NCBI GenBank assembly: GCA_017626405.1
Contig: JAGAIS010000006.1
Location: 195,100 to 259,099, forward strand
Source: Bacilli bacterium
GTDB lineage: Bacteria; Bacillota_I; Bacilli_A; RF39; UBA660
Length of the DNA stretch: 64,000 nt
Reading direction: 5' to 3'
The notes beneath the pieces were generated by a model that worked only from the letters and a program-made list of their open reading frames with translations, did no database searches and was not told the DNA's origin. Positions 1 through 8,452 of this stretch are shown here, one piece after another. Within the stretch, counting starts at the first letter, position 1. Every line of letters begins with the position of its first letter. The position numbers and the translations under genes are program-made.

Positions 1-1
1 A

Positions 2-241
2 ATGGACAGCAGAGATAAACAGAATATTAATATGAATAAATATTTACTAATCGGATTTATTATAGGTATTATGCCCTTTATAGTAATAATACTTATAAGT
101 TCAAATATGAGTGGCAGTATTGATAACATACCAAAAATATTTAAGAATACAATTATTATATTTGGTATAGCGACGTCTTTGATAAATGCCTTCATATTTA
201 AAAAAATGATGGTAAATAAAATAAAAGAGTTTTCAAAATAA
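2..241 (+). CDS. small membrane protein of unknown function, possibly 5' truncated
   Basis: An open frame of 79 codons starts with an ATG at base 2 and ends with TAA. Two hydrophobic stretches (about residues 13-33 and 47-66) predict two membrane helices, followed by a basic tail. No family is recognised. The window begins one base before the ATG, so neither the ribosome binding site nor a longer N-terminus can be checked. It is convergent with the next gene and shares a terminator hairpin with it. Confidence 0.55.
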   Translation: MDSRDKQNINMNKYLLIGFIIGIMPFIVIILISSNMSGSIDNIPKIFKNTIIIFGIATSLINAFIFKKMMVNKIKEFSK

Positions 242-257
242 TTGAAAACTCTTTTTT
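223..257. terminator. bidirectional intrinsic terminator
   Basis: Fourteen-base arms AAAAGAGTTTTCAA and TTGAAAACTCTTTT (223-236 and 242-255) pair around a 5-base loop. T-rich runs follow on both strands, so it can stop transcription from both convergent genes. Confidence 0.85.
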
Positions 258-972
258 ATTCTTCTACTTGAATAAAGATATTTGTCGGTGATTTTTTAGT
301 AGTCCCATTTTCTCCAGCATTATGTGTGCTACTTGTTTGTTGTGAGACAAATGATGTAGCTCTGGATGTCGTCGTTCCATTTACACCAGCATTGTGAGTA
401 GCGCTCGTCTGTTGTTCAACGAAATCAGTTGTTCTCACAGTGTTCTCATCAGAGAAAATATCGTTTGAATCATAATTTTCTTCCGGTTCTCCATTTTCAC
501 AAGCCCAAGGATCTAATAGACATGTCTGACACATACTATAACCAGTCTCCTCGTCATTTAGATTAGTACTAATATTTAAAATAACATTAATAATAGATGG
601 TAAAGCAAAAACTAATATACCTATTAAAACTCTAACACCGATTATCTTGACTCCCTTTGTAACTTTATCAGAATCTCCACCCGTTACTGCCTTAGCTAGA
701 TCAAATATACCAAATCCAATTATAATAAAAGGAATTACAATCTTACCTATAAATATAAAATATCCAATTACACGAAGAGCATTTATTACATTCGGTTCTT
801 GACACACATTATCTCCAATATGTTCTTCTTCTGTTTCTGCAAGTTGTACAGTATATCCAATTATCGATGTATCTATCATTGCATAAGAATCCATACTCTT
901 TGCTTCTACTATATTTGGAACTAATATAGATAATATACTAATAAATAGAACAATAAACCTCTTAAATTTCAT
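256..972 (-). CDS. VirB2/TrbC-like two-helix membrane protein with C-terminal repeats
   Basis: The 238-residue protein opens with a signal peptide (about residues 1-24). It has two long hydrophobic helices (about 68-92 and 105-130) split by a short basic loop, which is the layout of VirB2/TrbC-type pilin subunits. It then carries a long, Asn/Thr/Ser-rich outer tail. The tail has two copies of a roughly 22-residue repeat (copies share QQTS.THNAG.NGTT), and there are Cys pairs near residues 147-158. The start has a good site (GAGGAAGTG). No other conjugation gene is adjacent, although TadA/B/C-like genes occur at the far end of the window. The pilin assignment rests on topology only. Confidence 0.6.
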   Translation of the reverse strand: MKFKRFIVLFISILSILVPNIVEAKSMDSYAMIDTSIIGYTVQLAETEEEHIGDNVCQEPNVINALRVIGYFIFIGKIVIPFIIIGFGIFDLAKAVTGGDSDKVTKGVKIIGVRVLIGILVFALPSIINVILNISTNLNDEETGYSMCQTCLLDPWACENGEPEENYDSNDIFSDENTVRTTDFVEQQTSATHNAGVNGTTTSRATSFVSQQTSSTHNAGENGTTKKSPTNIFIQVEE

Positions 973-1055
973 TTTTTCACTTCCTCATAGTATTATTATA
1001 ACATCAATATCATTTATTTAATATCACTTATTATTATCTTTACAATATTCAAATA

Positions 1056-1337
1056 TTAAATATATTCACTAATAATATTAACTATTTCATCATCGAGCAA
1101 ACTCTCTATCTTCTTGCGCTTTTCGTATAACTTAAGAGCACTTTCATACTCAATTAACTTTTCCTTAACTTCTATCAAAGTCTTTGAAATAGCATTTTTA
1201 GACACATTGTTATTTTCTGCAATCTCTTCCATAGTTAAATTATCAAAGTAATAATCTTCAAAATATGATTTTTGCTTTTCAGTAAAGAGATTTGAATAGT
1301 AATCATAAAGTTCTGTCAAATATAATACATTTTCCAT
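1056..1337 (-). CDS. ylxM: YlxM family DNA-binding protein (SRP-associated)
   Basis: This 93-residue protein has an N-terminal helix-turn-helix of the sigma-70 region 4 type (LTMEEIAENNNVSKNAISKT, about residues 34-53) and a coiled C-terminus, as in YlxM/p13 proteins. In Bacillus and Streptococcus ylxM lies with ffh and ftsY. Here its ATG directly follows the ftsY stop codon, so the two are translationally coupled. Ffh is not in the window on this side. Its exact role in the SRP pathway is not settled. Family assignment is firm from sequence plus neighbour. Confidence 0.88.
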   Translation of the reverse strand: MENVLYLTELYDYYSNLFTEKQKSYFEDYYFDNLTMEEIAENNNVSKNAISKTLIEVKEKLIEYESALKLYEKRKKIESLLDDEIVNIISEYI

Positions 1338-2477
1338 CTACATCATATCCTTAAATAATCCATAGATATAATCTTCTATATCAAATGGTTTTAAATCGTC
1401 TACACCTTCGCCTAACCCGATAAACTTAACAGGTATGCCAACATTATCCTTAATTGCTAAGACTATTCCGCCTTTAGCAGTGCCATCTAGTTTTGTTAAA
1501 ACAATTCCCGTAATGTTAGTTATACTTTTAAAGCTCTCAGCTTGACTAATACCATTTTGTCCAGTCGTTGCATCGATTATTAAAAGAGTCTCATGAGGAG
1601 CACCAGGAATATGTCTTTCAATAACTTTATTTATCTTATCTAGTTCATTCATTAAATTAACTTTGTTTTGTAATCTACCGGCTGTATCAATCAATACAAT
1701 ATCCGCCTGTTCTTCCTTAGCTTTGACTAATCCATCAAATATTACACTAGCAGGATCCGTATTTTCACTTCCAAAAAATAGAGAATCGGTTCTCTTAGCC
1801 CATTCTTCTAATTGAGGAACAGCTCCAGCTCTAAAAGTATCTCCAGCAATAAGCATTACCTTTTTTCCCTCGTTTTTATATTTGTTTGCAAGTTTGCCAA
1901 TCGTCGTCGTCTTACCTACTCCATTAACTCCAACCATGAGAATAACAGTTGGTCCAGATTCTGCCATATTAATTTTATCAGTTAAACTCTCTCCTTCGAC
2001 ATAAATCATGAATAATTCATCGACAATTACTTCATTCAAATATTCAAGATCAGTAATATTCTCAGACTTTACACGCGATCTCAATCTATCGATAAAATCT
2101 ACTACAGTACGAACACCAATATCTGCTTTTATTAAGATATTTTCTAATTCATCATAATAATCATCAGTTACCTTAGTAAACTTTTTACCAAGTAAAGTAA
2201 GTTCAGATACAAATTCTTTCCTCGTCTTTTCAAGACCTTTATCATAAGTTACAATAGTTTGTTCTTCTTCAGTTAATTTAGTATCTTTTGCTTCCTTTTT
2301 CGCATTTTTCTTTGCTTCTTTTAAAGGTAATTCAGTTTCACTTTCTATCGTTTGTTCGGAAACTACATCTACGGAAGTTTCTTCTAAAACATTATCTTCC
2401 AAAGATTCTTCTAAAACACTTTCAATTTTCTCTTTTTTAGGAATAAATTTTTCTTTAAACTTTGCAAATAGACCCAT
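1338..2477 (-). CDS. ftsY: signal recognition particle receptor FtsY
   Basis: FtsY docks ribosome-SRP complexes at the membrane and activates the GTPases of both partners. The 379-residue protein has an acidic/basic A domain (1-80), an N helical bundle (about 85-165) and a G domain. The P-loop GVNGVGKTTT lies at about 183-192, DTFRAGA near 213, DTAGR near 265 and TKLDGTAKGG near 329. The ATG overlaps the stop of the LtaS-like gene (TAATG), and a TAGGAGGG site precedes it. It is followed without a gap by ylxM. Length and motifs are typical. Confidence 0.97.
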   Translation of the reverse strand: MGLFAKFKEKFIPKKEKIESVLEESLEDNVLEETSVDVVSEQTIESETELPLKEAKKNAKKEAKDTKLTEEEQTIVTYDKGLEKTRKEFVSELTLLGKKFTKVTDDYYDELENILIKADIGVRTVVDFIDRLRSRVKSENITDLEYLNEVIVDELFMIYVEGESLTDKINMAESGPTVILMVGVNGVGKTTTIGKLANKYKNEGKKVMLIAGDTFRAGAVPQLEEWAKRTDSLFFGSENTDPASVIFDGLVKAKEEQADIVLIDTAGRLQNKVNLMNELDKINKVIERHIPGAPHETLLIIDATTGQNGISQAESFKSITNITGIVLTKLDGTAKGGIVLAIKDNVGIPVKFIGLGEGVDDLKPFDIEDYIYGLFKDMM

Positions 2478-4402
2478 TATAACCCTCCTAATTTGCGATA
2501 ATAATCATTCGTTATTATCAATTTACTCATCTTAAATTTATTATCGACTATTTTATTTATTTTATCAATATATTCTTGATCGTATTCACCATCAAAACTT
2601 TCATATTTTTTCTTTAAATAATCATATCTACCCTTATCAGTAATCCATGATTTATTATTGAATATTACTAGATCACTAGTATCGCTAAATATATCTCTTC
2701 CCATTAGAAGTCTAGAATCATATTCAACTCCAAACATATTTAAAATTGTTGGTAAAATATCTAAACTAGACGTGTATTTAGATACCTTAGTTGTCTTAAC
2801 TTCTGAATTATAGATAATTAGATTATTCTTATATAAATCGAAGTTTGGATTCTTAACCCAATCGACATAAGATGAAATATCATCATTAGATAAACCATAA
2901 GGATAATGATCTGCTGTTAAAACAATTACTGTATCATTTAAAATATTATCCTCTTCTAAATTAGCAAGTAACAATTCTAAACTTTTATCCAATTCTATTT
3001 GACTAGCAATATAAGCTTTAATAGAATCTCTAGCATTTAAATTTTTAACCGCTTCTTTATTTCTAATAGACATGGCATTTCCTCCAGTAAAGTTATAAGG
3101 CAAATGTCCTGATATCGTCATATAATATGCCATAAATGGGCTGCTCTTGCTGATAATTGGATAAGAGGACTTAATTACATCTACATCACTTGTAGGCCAT
3201 GAATCTTTTATTCCTGATAAAGCAAACTGATAACCTTTTTTATATCGATCATATCCATAATACTCATACCCTAAATTAGGCATCGTTATATCTCTTCTAT
3301 AATAAGAATATGTCCATCCATGAATACCATAAGTACGATAATTATATTTATCCATAATATTACCCAAAGAATAAGGTAAATATACTCCTTCTGTCGCCTT
3401 CATAGAACAAGTTCTTACTCCCGGTAGCAAAGATAATTGACTGATAAATTCCCCATCAGAAGTAGAACAATTATATATAGGTTGATAGTAATTTTCAAAG
3501 ACAAATGAAGAATTTACTAATTTATATAGAGTTGGAGTCAAATTTTCATCTACAGCTATTGGAGAAAAACCTTCAGCAACAATAAATATCAAATTTTTTC
3601 CCTTAAATATCCCAGTATATTCATTTTTATTACTCGGATTTTCATTTTTAAAATATTGGTGCATATTCTTTACTGTCGAATCTTTCTCGCCTTCAATCAA
3701 ACTATCAAAATCTATTTCTAGCATATTGAACCCTTCTTCTTCTCCCCTAGTTTCTTCAGGTTGATCCAATATTTCAATCTTCTCAGAAAAACCAAGATTA
3801 GATTTGATAGCATCAGTTACAACTCCAGTTATAACACCAAACATATTAGTACTTTGCATAATATCATTAGTTTCATACATGAGTTTATTTGCCTGATTAT
3901 TATTAATAATACTAATTTCGAGTACTCCAATATTTAAATTAAAAGTTGAGATTAATAGAACAAATGCAATTTTAAAATACATTTTATAATTAGTCTTAAA
4001 ATTAATAATAATTACTAATGAAAAGAAAATAATAGATAGAATAATAATTAAAGAATTATCGATAATATGTTCAAATATTGAAGTATAGTAATCCATTACT
4101 TGACCACCATAAGATAATCCACCTACACCACATATTGTCTTATAAAAACTATAATATATAGTTTCAGCACCAAATAGTAAAACTAATAAGACATAGATTA
4201 TTACACTTACTATTCTATTTATTATTCTATTATTAAACAAAGACATTATAAAAGTTAATAGAGAAGATACGAAAAGACTAGATACCAAAATATAGAAAAC
4301 ACCAACATCGAATGTTTTCATTACAAAAAATTTAAATAACAACTCAAGTATTACAATAAAAAAATAGTTTAATAAGAATAACTTAGAATAATTTTGTTTC
4401 AT
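2477..4402 (-). CDS. LtaS-type sulfatase-family membrane enzyme (lipoteichoic acid synthase-like)
   Basis: LtaS enzymes polymerise glycerol phosphate onto a lipid anchor from phosphatidylglycerol, outside the membrane. The protein has about five N-terminal membrane helices, then an extracellular alkaline-phosphatase/sulfatase fold. Seen motifs: AEGFSP (metal-binding Glu near residue 277), NCSTSDGEF (nucleophile Thr near 314), SGHLPYN and TADHYPYG (metal/substrate residues). These match the LtaS plan. The frame is open upstream to 4474, but ATG at 4402 is preceded by AGGGGTGAG and gives a proper membrane N-terminus, so I chose it. The end overlaps ftsY by one base. A phosphoglycerol or phosphoethanolamine transferase with another acceptor remains possible. 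Confidence 0.85.
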   Translation of the reverse strand: MKQNYSKLFLLNYFFIVILELLFKFFVMKTFDVGVFYILVSSLFVSSLLTFIMSLFNNRIINRIVSVIIYVLLVLLFGAETIYYSFYKTICGVGGLSYGGQVMDYYTSIFEHIIDNSLIIILSIIFFSLVIIINFKTNYKMYFKIAFVLLISTFNLNIGVLEISIINNNQANKLMYETNDIMQSTNMFGVITGVVTDAIKSNLGFSEKIEILDQPEETRGEEEGFNMLEIDFDSLIEGEKDSTVKNMHQYFKNENPSNKNEYTGIFKGKNLIFIVAEGFSPIAVDENLTPTLYKLVNSSFVFENYYQPIYNCSTSDGEFISQLSLLPGVRTCSMKATEGVYLPYSLGNIMDKYNYRTYGIHGWTYSYYRRDITMPNLGYEYYGYDRYKKGYQFALSGIKDSWPTSDVDVIKSSYPIISKSSPFMAYYMTISGHLPYNFTGGNAMSIRNKEAVKNLNARDSIKAYIASQIELDKSLELLLANLEEDNILNDTVIVLTADHYPYGLSNDDISSYVDWVKNPNFDLYKNNLIIYNSEVKTTKVSKYTSSLDILPTILNMFGVEYDSRLLMGRDIFSDTSDLVIFNNKSWITDKGRYDYLKKKYESFDGEYDQEYIDKINKIVDNKFKMSKLIITNDYYRKLGGL

Positions 4403-4457
4403 AATCTCACCCCTTTTTATATTATATAATAAACTATGAGAAAAATAAATGATGGAT

Positions 4458-5009
4458 TTATTCACATCCATCAAGTAATTTTACTGTATAATCTTCAGTA
4501 ACATAGTAAGTATCGTTTTGCACTTTTTTACCCTTAATACCCACTTTAATTTTACAAGATGCAGGAACATGGCAATTTGTATCCCTAGCTACTACACTTG
4601 TCTTAACTACTGTGCCTTCTTTATATTCAACTGTCTCTCCTGCATATTGGCAATTTTTATCATAATATCCGCCTTTTACTAGATCATATGCCGTAATAGT
4701 AAGTCCATTATTTTCAATTATATATACTTTAGCATCATATTTAGTCATGAGCATTCCCTTAGTATAAGTCTTACCATTAATATCTGTAGGTGTATTACCT
4801 GGATATGTAAACTCTTTTTCTCCTAAATCGATATCTGTAATATAATACTTTGCAGCATCAATTAGACTATCTCTATTGTATTCATCCAAAGTATTCTTAG
4901 ATTTTCCAAGTACATCTAAGACTGCAGGTATAGCAAGTACAACTATAATACTCAATATACTAATAACAGCAAGTAACTCTACTAATGTAAAACCATTTTT
5001 ATTCTTCAT
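4458..5009 (-). CDS. type IV prepilin-like protein (ComGC/pseudopilin type)
   Basis: The N-terminus MKNKNG/FTLVELLAVISIL is a canonical class III prepilin signal: a short basic leader, cleavage after Gly, Phe+1, Glu+5 and a hydrophobic helix. The mature domain (about 170 residues) contains four to five Cys and is not a close ComGC match. AGGAGG stands 7 bases before the ATG at 5009. A second ATG at 5012 is less well spaced. The start overlaps the end of queH by 11 bases. No prepilin peptidase or assembly ATPase is adjacent; the Tad-like genes at 61-64 kb are a different subclass. Confidence 0.85.
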   Translation of the reverse strand: MKNKNGFTLVELLAVISILSIIVVLAIPAVLDVLGKSKNTLDEYNRDSLIDAAKYYITDIDLGEKEFTYPGNTPTDINGKTYTKGMLMTKYDAKVYIIENNGLTITAYDLVKGGYYDKNCQYAGETVEYKEGTVVKTSVVARDTNCHVPASCKIKVGIKGKKVQNDTYYVTEDYTVKLLDGCE

Positions 5010-5601
5010 CATTTTTCCTCCTACTATATAGACAACCACAATAATTTTGTCTGTATAAATCATAATTAGAAGCAAGTTCAATACTTCTTTTATATCCTTC
5101 ATTCTTTTTAAAATCAGATGGCAAATATTTTATTCCCAAAATATCACCAATTTTAATACCTATTCTATTAATAATTTGACTATCTTTATGAGGAGATACC
5201 GTAAGTGTTGTAGTAAACATATCAAAGTTATTATCGCGAGCCATACGAGCTGTATATTTTAGTCTTATTCCAAAACATACACTGCATCTCTTGCCGCCTT
5301 CTTTTTCTTTACTTAAACACTTCGTTTTCTCTCTAAACTCTTCATTGTCATAATCACAATCTAAATATGGAATACCCAAATACCCAAGATATCTAAGTTG
5401 TTCACTCTTTCTTTTTTCATACTCTTCTCTTGGTTCAATATTTGGATTATAGTAAATTACTGTAACATCGAAATAATCTTTAAGTCTTTCTATACAAGTT
5501 GTAGAACACGGACCACAACAACTATGTAGCAACAATTTCTTTCTACCATCTATCTTACTAATTTCTTCCATCATCATTTTATCATAATTTATTCTTTCCA
5601 T
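4999..5601 (-). CDS. queH: epoxyqueuosine reductase QueH
   Basis: QueH (DUF208) reduces epoxyqueuosine to queuosine, the last step of tRNA wobble-base modification, using an iron-sulfur cluster. The 200-residue protein shows the family cysteines: HSCCGPC (near residue 27), RCSVCFG (near 106) and YCGC near the C-terminus, plus the downstream TTTLTVSPHK segment typical of QueH. A GGGGGAT site precedes the ATG. It sits between divIB and the prepilin gene in a tightly packed minus-strand run. Confidence 0.95.
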   Translation of the reverse strand: MERINYDKMMMEEISKIDGRKKLLLHSCCGPCSTTCIERLKDYFDVTVIYYNPNIEPREEYEKRKSEQLRYLGYLGIPYLDCDYDNEEFREKTKCLSKEKEGGKRCSVCFGIRLKYTARMARDNNFDMFTTTLTVSPHKDSQIINRIGIKIGDILGIKYLPSDFKKNEGYKRSIELASNYDLYRQNYCGCLYSRRKNDEE

Positions 5602-5613
5602 AAATCCCCCAAA

Positions 5614-6327
5614 TTATGAACCGAACTCTTTAAATAAATTTCCCGGTCCATCTCCATCCAAATATAATATACCATTTGTATTTATTTTCCTAGTAGCAAT
5701 TATATCTAAGTAATCATTTAACTTTTCTGCTTTGTGACTAGTTATATAAACTAAGTTATTATCATTCATAGATAATAGAAATCTATTTTCATCAATTATT
5801 TTATTATCCTTATTATAACTTGGTTTGTATTCTATTTCACTAATAGAAGATAGAATTCCCTCATCAACACTAGCTAAATTAATAGCAAAATCTTCAAGTA
5901 TATCTTTCGGCGTACTATTGAGAAGAGTCGGAATTCCAATTATATTTTCATTTGAATCTATCTTTTCTCCCGATGCTAAGCATATCTTATTTTCAAGTTT
6001 TAGATACATAACCGGGGTATTCTCCGTTATCTCAATTATAATTTTAAAATTTAATCCATATTTAACATTAGCTTTTCTAACAAGTTTATTCTGTTCTAGT
6101 TTATTCTTTAATTTTCTTGGATTAATTGATATATATGATGGATAGTTTTCTAAATGTAAATACTCAATTATCTCCATATCTGATAGTACATGATTTCCCT
6201 TTATCTCATAATGTCTTACTGGTTCTTTATATATATAAATGGCTCCACATACGATAATATAAATTATCAGGATTAAAACGAGAACACGAGCAATATTAAG
6301 TTTTCTAACTTTCACTTTTTTCTTCAT
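5614..6327 (-). CDS. divIB: cell division protein DivIB/FtsQ
   Basis: DivIB/FtsQ is a bitopic divisome protein that links FtsL/DivIC to septal wall synthesis. The 237-residue protein has a basic cytoplasmic start, one membrane helix (about 13-30) and a POTRA domain (HYEIKGNHVLSDMEIIEYL, from about residue 38). The FtsQ beta domain follows. RBS AAGGAAGGG precedes the ATG. It is downstream of murG, as in dcw clusters, although the rest of the cluster (ftsW, murC, ftsA, ftsZ) is absent here. Confidence 0.9.
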   Translation of the reverse strand: MKKKVKVRKLNIARVLVLILIIYIIVCGAIYIYKEPVRHYEIKGNHVLSDMEIIEYLHLENYPSYISINPRKLKNKLEQNKLVRKANVKYGLNFKIIIEITENTPVMYLKLENKICLASGEKIDSNENIIGIPTLLNSTPKDILEDFAINLASVDEGILSSISEIEYKPSYNKDNKIIDENRFLLSMNDNNLVYITSHKAEKLNDYLDIIATRKINTNGILYLDGDGPGNLFKEFGS

Positions 6328-6344
6328 TTTAACCCTTCCTTTTA

Positions 6345-7424
6345 CTATATCATTTTCTTTATTTCTTCATAAATAATTTTTGCTGAATTAGGTATTTCTA
6401 ATTTGCCTAAATTACTTTTAACTTCATTTGCCAATTTGTCATCATTCAATATTTTTTCAATTTTTTCACATAAAACTTGTTTAGTTAAATCCTTTTCTTC
6501 AATCATAAATCCAGCGCCCTCTTTAACGACAGATTCTGCATTATAGAATTGATGATTGTTTGCTACATATGGACTTGGAATAAAGATTGCAGGTATTCTT
6601 ATACTCGTAATTTCTGCTACACTCGAAGCCCCCGAACGACATACGATTAAATCAAAATCCTTCATCAAACCACTTAGATTATCGACATAAGGTTCTATAA
6701 ATACATTTTTAGGAAATTTATTCTCCTTAAACTTTTCATAGTAACTTTTACCAGTAATATAAAGTATTTCATAATCATACTTGTCGGCATCAGATAGATA
6801 TTCAATCATTTTTTCATTAATTACACTGCTACCCAATGAACCATTAAATATTAATACTGCTTTTTTTCCATTAGTTAATCCATATTTAGTTTTCGATATT
6901 TTTTCAATTTTTTGAGCAGATTCACTTACCGGATTTCCCGTCATAATCACGTTCTTATGTTTGATATACTTAATGGAATCTTCAAAACTTACACCAACTA
7001 GATCAGTATATTTTAGCAATCCCTTATTTGCTTTTCCCGGAATGCTATTTTGCTCGTGAATAAATGTCTTTATTCCACATTTATGAGCTGCTTTAATAAC
7101 TGGATAAGTGACATATCCACCAACTCCAATTACGACATCAGGTTTAAACTCTTTAATCAATTTAACACATTTTTTAATTGCCTTTTCAATTAGAAATATA
7201 TTTTTAATATTTCTACCCATATACTTTATACTAGTTGAAAGTCCATATATTTCAATTGGAATATACTTTATTCCCCTTTTAGGCACAATATCTTTCTCCA
7301 TACGATTATGAGTTCCAATATATAAAAACTCACTTTCAGGTTCCATTTTTTTTATTTCATCAAGTATAGCTAGAGCAGGATATATATGTCCTCCCGTTCC
7401 TCCAGCAGTTATAATAACACGCAT
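6345..7424 (-). CDS. murG: UDP-GlcNAc transferase MurG (lipid II synthesis)
   Basis: MurG transfers GlcNAc from UDP-GlcNAc to lipid I on the inner face of the membrane, making lipid II. The 359-residue GT-B enzyme shows the N-terminal glycine loop TAGGTGGHIYPALA (7-20) and a second G-rich motif (VIGVGGYVT, near 100). The C-terminal donor-site region includes CRSGASSVAEI (near 263), with the family spacing. RBS AGAGGTGA precedes the ATG. It leads the murG-divIB-queH run. A TATAAT at 7443-7448 may be its promoter -10 element. Confidence 0.97.
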   Translation of the reverse strand: MRVIITAGGTGGHIYPALAILDEIKKMEPESEFLYIGTHNRMEKDIVPKRGIKYIPIEIYGLSTSIKYMGRNIKNIFLIEKAIKKCVKLIKEFKPDVVIGVGGYVTYPVIKAAHKCGIKTFIHEQNSIPGKANKGLLKYTDLVGVSFEDSIKYIKHKNVIMTGNPVSESAQKIEKISKTKYGLTNGKKAVLIFNGSLGSSVINEKMIEYLSDADKYDYEILYITGKSYYEKFKENKFPKNVFIEPYVDNLSGLMKDFDLIVCRSGASSVAEITSIRIPAIFIPSPYVANNHQFYNAESVVKEGAGFMIEEKDLTKQVLCEKIEKILNDDKLANEVKSNLGKLEIPNSAKIIYEEIKKMI

Positions 7425-7442
7425 AATTTCACCTCTAATACA

Positions 7443-7473
7443 ATTATATAATAAAAGTTAAGTTTATTTAACT
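7443..7473 (-). promoter_or_regulatory. possible murG promoter region with an 18-base inverted repeat
   Basis: A TATAAT (7443-7448, minus strand) lies 19 bases upstream of the murG start. Next to it an inverted repeat AGTTAA-6-TTAACT (7456-7473) covers where a -35 element would be. No good -35 hexamer is visible. Whether the palindrome binds a regulator is unknown. Confidence 0.35.
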
Positions 7474-7502
7474 AAATTAGATAAATAATATGTAAAGAGA
7501 TA

Positions 7503-7528
7503 ATAAAAAAGGTGATATTACTCACCTT
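7503..7528 (-). terminator. intrinsic terminator after the transglutaminase-like gene
   Basis: On the minus strand AAGGTGA and TCACCTT arms close a 6-base loop and are followed by a T run. The hairpin overlaps the last codons of the gene ending at 7518. Confidence 0.7.
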
Positions 7529-8396
7529 CTAAAGATAATGTTCTAACATCTTCCGTTTCATTATTTTTATTGCACTCAGCTATATAATCACTTATAAATT
7601 GTTCATATTCAAGTAAACTAGCTATTTCATACTCCGAAAAGAAATCAGCATACTCTTTTATAGCTTCTCTTTTAACAAAGAGTTCATCAGCAATCCATCC
7701 ACAATCATCATATACATTTTCTGTACTCATATAAAATGATCTATTATAATAACCAGCATCTTTATCATAGACCCAGTCAGGTTTAAATAATAAATATTCC
7801 TTATCAATTGAACGATAAACTAATCCATCTTTCAAGAAAATAGTTCTATTAGCTGGATCAATTAAAATAGTATGTCCATCAAGTTTTGCATAGCATAGAC
7901 AATGATTAACTTCATCAGTTTTTTCTCCTTCGATATATAGAGAACCATTTATTAAATATACTTCATATCCTAAAGATTTAGCTACATTCATAAAGTTATT
8001 TGTTTGATTTCTACTTTGTGCACTTCCCGTTGCAACATTTATTCCATAATTGTCTTCAATTTCAAAATCAACTATCTCATGTTTAAAATCATCACCTAGG
8101 GAAATAAGTCCATTTTCCTCTAAATACTCATATACTGCAAATACATCAGTTATACTTCCATCCCTGCCAACTTGTTTAATTTCACTTGCAATTCTATCGA
8201 CATATTCTTGATAATTATCAATCAATTCAGAATGCAATTCAGATTCATATTCTTCCTCTAATCTTTTTGAATTATCATGATTAAAAATGTTTGACCATTT
8301 AATAAGGCCTTTTTTACTTGCAACTACAATTATAGTAACTGCTAATCCGGCAATCATAACTCCTAGTATCTTGTTTAGTTTTTTTATCAAATTCAT
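7518..8396 (-). CDS. membrane-anchored transglutaminase-like protein lacking the catalytic Cys
   Basis: The 292-residue protein has one N-terminal membrane helix (about 10-27) and an outer domain. Its core reads like a transglutaminase fold: a helix ATGSAQSRNQTNNFMNVAKS where the family has G.C..YA, then NHCLCYAKLDGHTILIDPAN with the His and Asp of the usual Cys-His-Asp triad. The Cys position is Ala (GSAQ). The fold call is mine, from pattern and spacing. If correct, it may bind peptides or wall material without cleaving, or use another nucleophile. A strong promoter and an SD-overlapping hairpin lie just upstream. It neighbours a VanY-type peptidase. Confidence 0.6.
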   Translation of the reverse strand: MNLIKKLNKILGVMIAGLAVTIIVVASKKGLIKWSNIFNHDNSKRLEEEYESELHSELIDNYQEYVDRIASEIKQVGRDGSITDVFAVYEYLEENGLISLGDDFKHEIVDFEIEDNYGINVATGSAQSRNQTNNFMNVAKSLGYEVYLINGSLYIEGEKTDEVNHCLCYAKLDGHTILIDPANRTIFLKDGLVYRSIDKEYLLFKPDWVYDKDAGYYNRSFYMSTENVYDDCGWIADELFVKREAIKEYADFFSEYEIASLLEYEQFISDYIAECNKNNETEDVRTLSLEGE

Positions 8397-8398
8397 AT

Positions 8399-8422
8399 AA
8401 AAACCCCCATTACTTGGGAGTT
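8399..8422 (-). terminator. hairpin between vanY-like and transglutaminase-like genes, overlapping a start site
   Basis: On the minus strand CTCCC and GGGGG pair around AAGTAAT, and GTTTTTAT follows, so this is a short terminator for the upstream VanY-like gene. Its GGGGG half is also the only ribosome binding site of the gene that starts at 8396. Confidence 0.5.
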
Positions 8423-8451
8423 ATTATACTAAAAATTGTATGTTTAGTCAA
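8423..8451 (-). promoter_or_regulatory. sigma-A-type promoter TTGACT-17-TATAAT
   Basis: A near-consensus promoter on the minus strand (-35 at 8446-8451, -10 at 8423-8428, 17-base spacer) overlaps the end of the VanY-like gene and drives the transglutaminase-like gene. The leader would be only about 20 bases. Confidence 0.75.
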
Positions 8452-8452
8452 A

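Noticed and set aside
4403-4474. N-terminal extension of the LtaS-like protein
   Set aside because: The SD AGGGGTGAG points to 4402 and the extension is unlike a membrane N-terminus.
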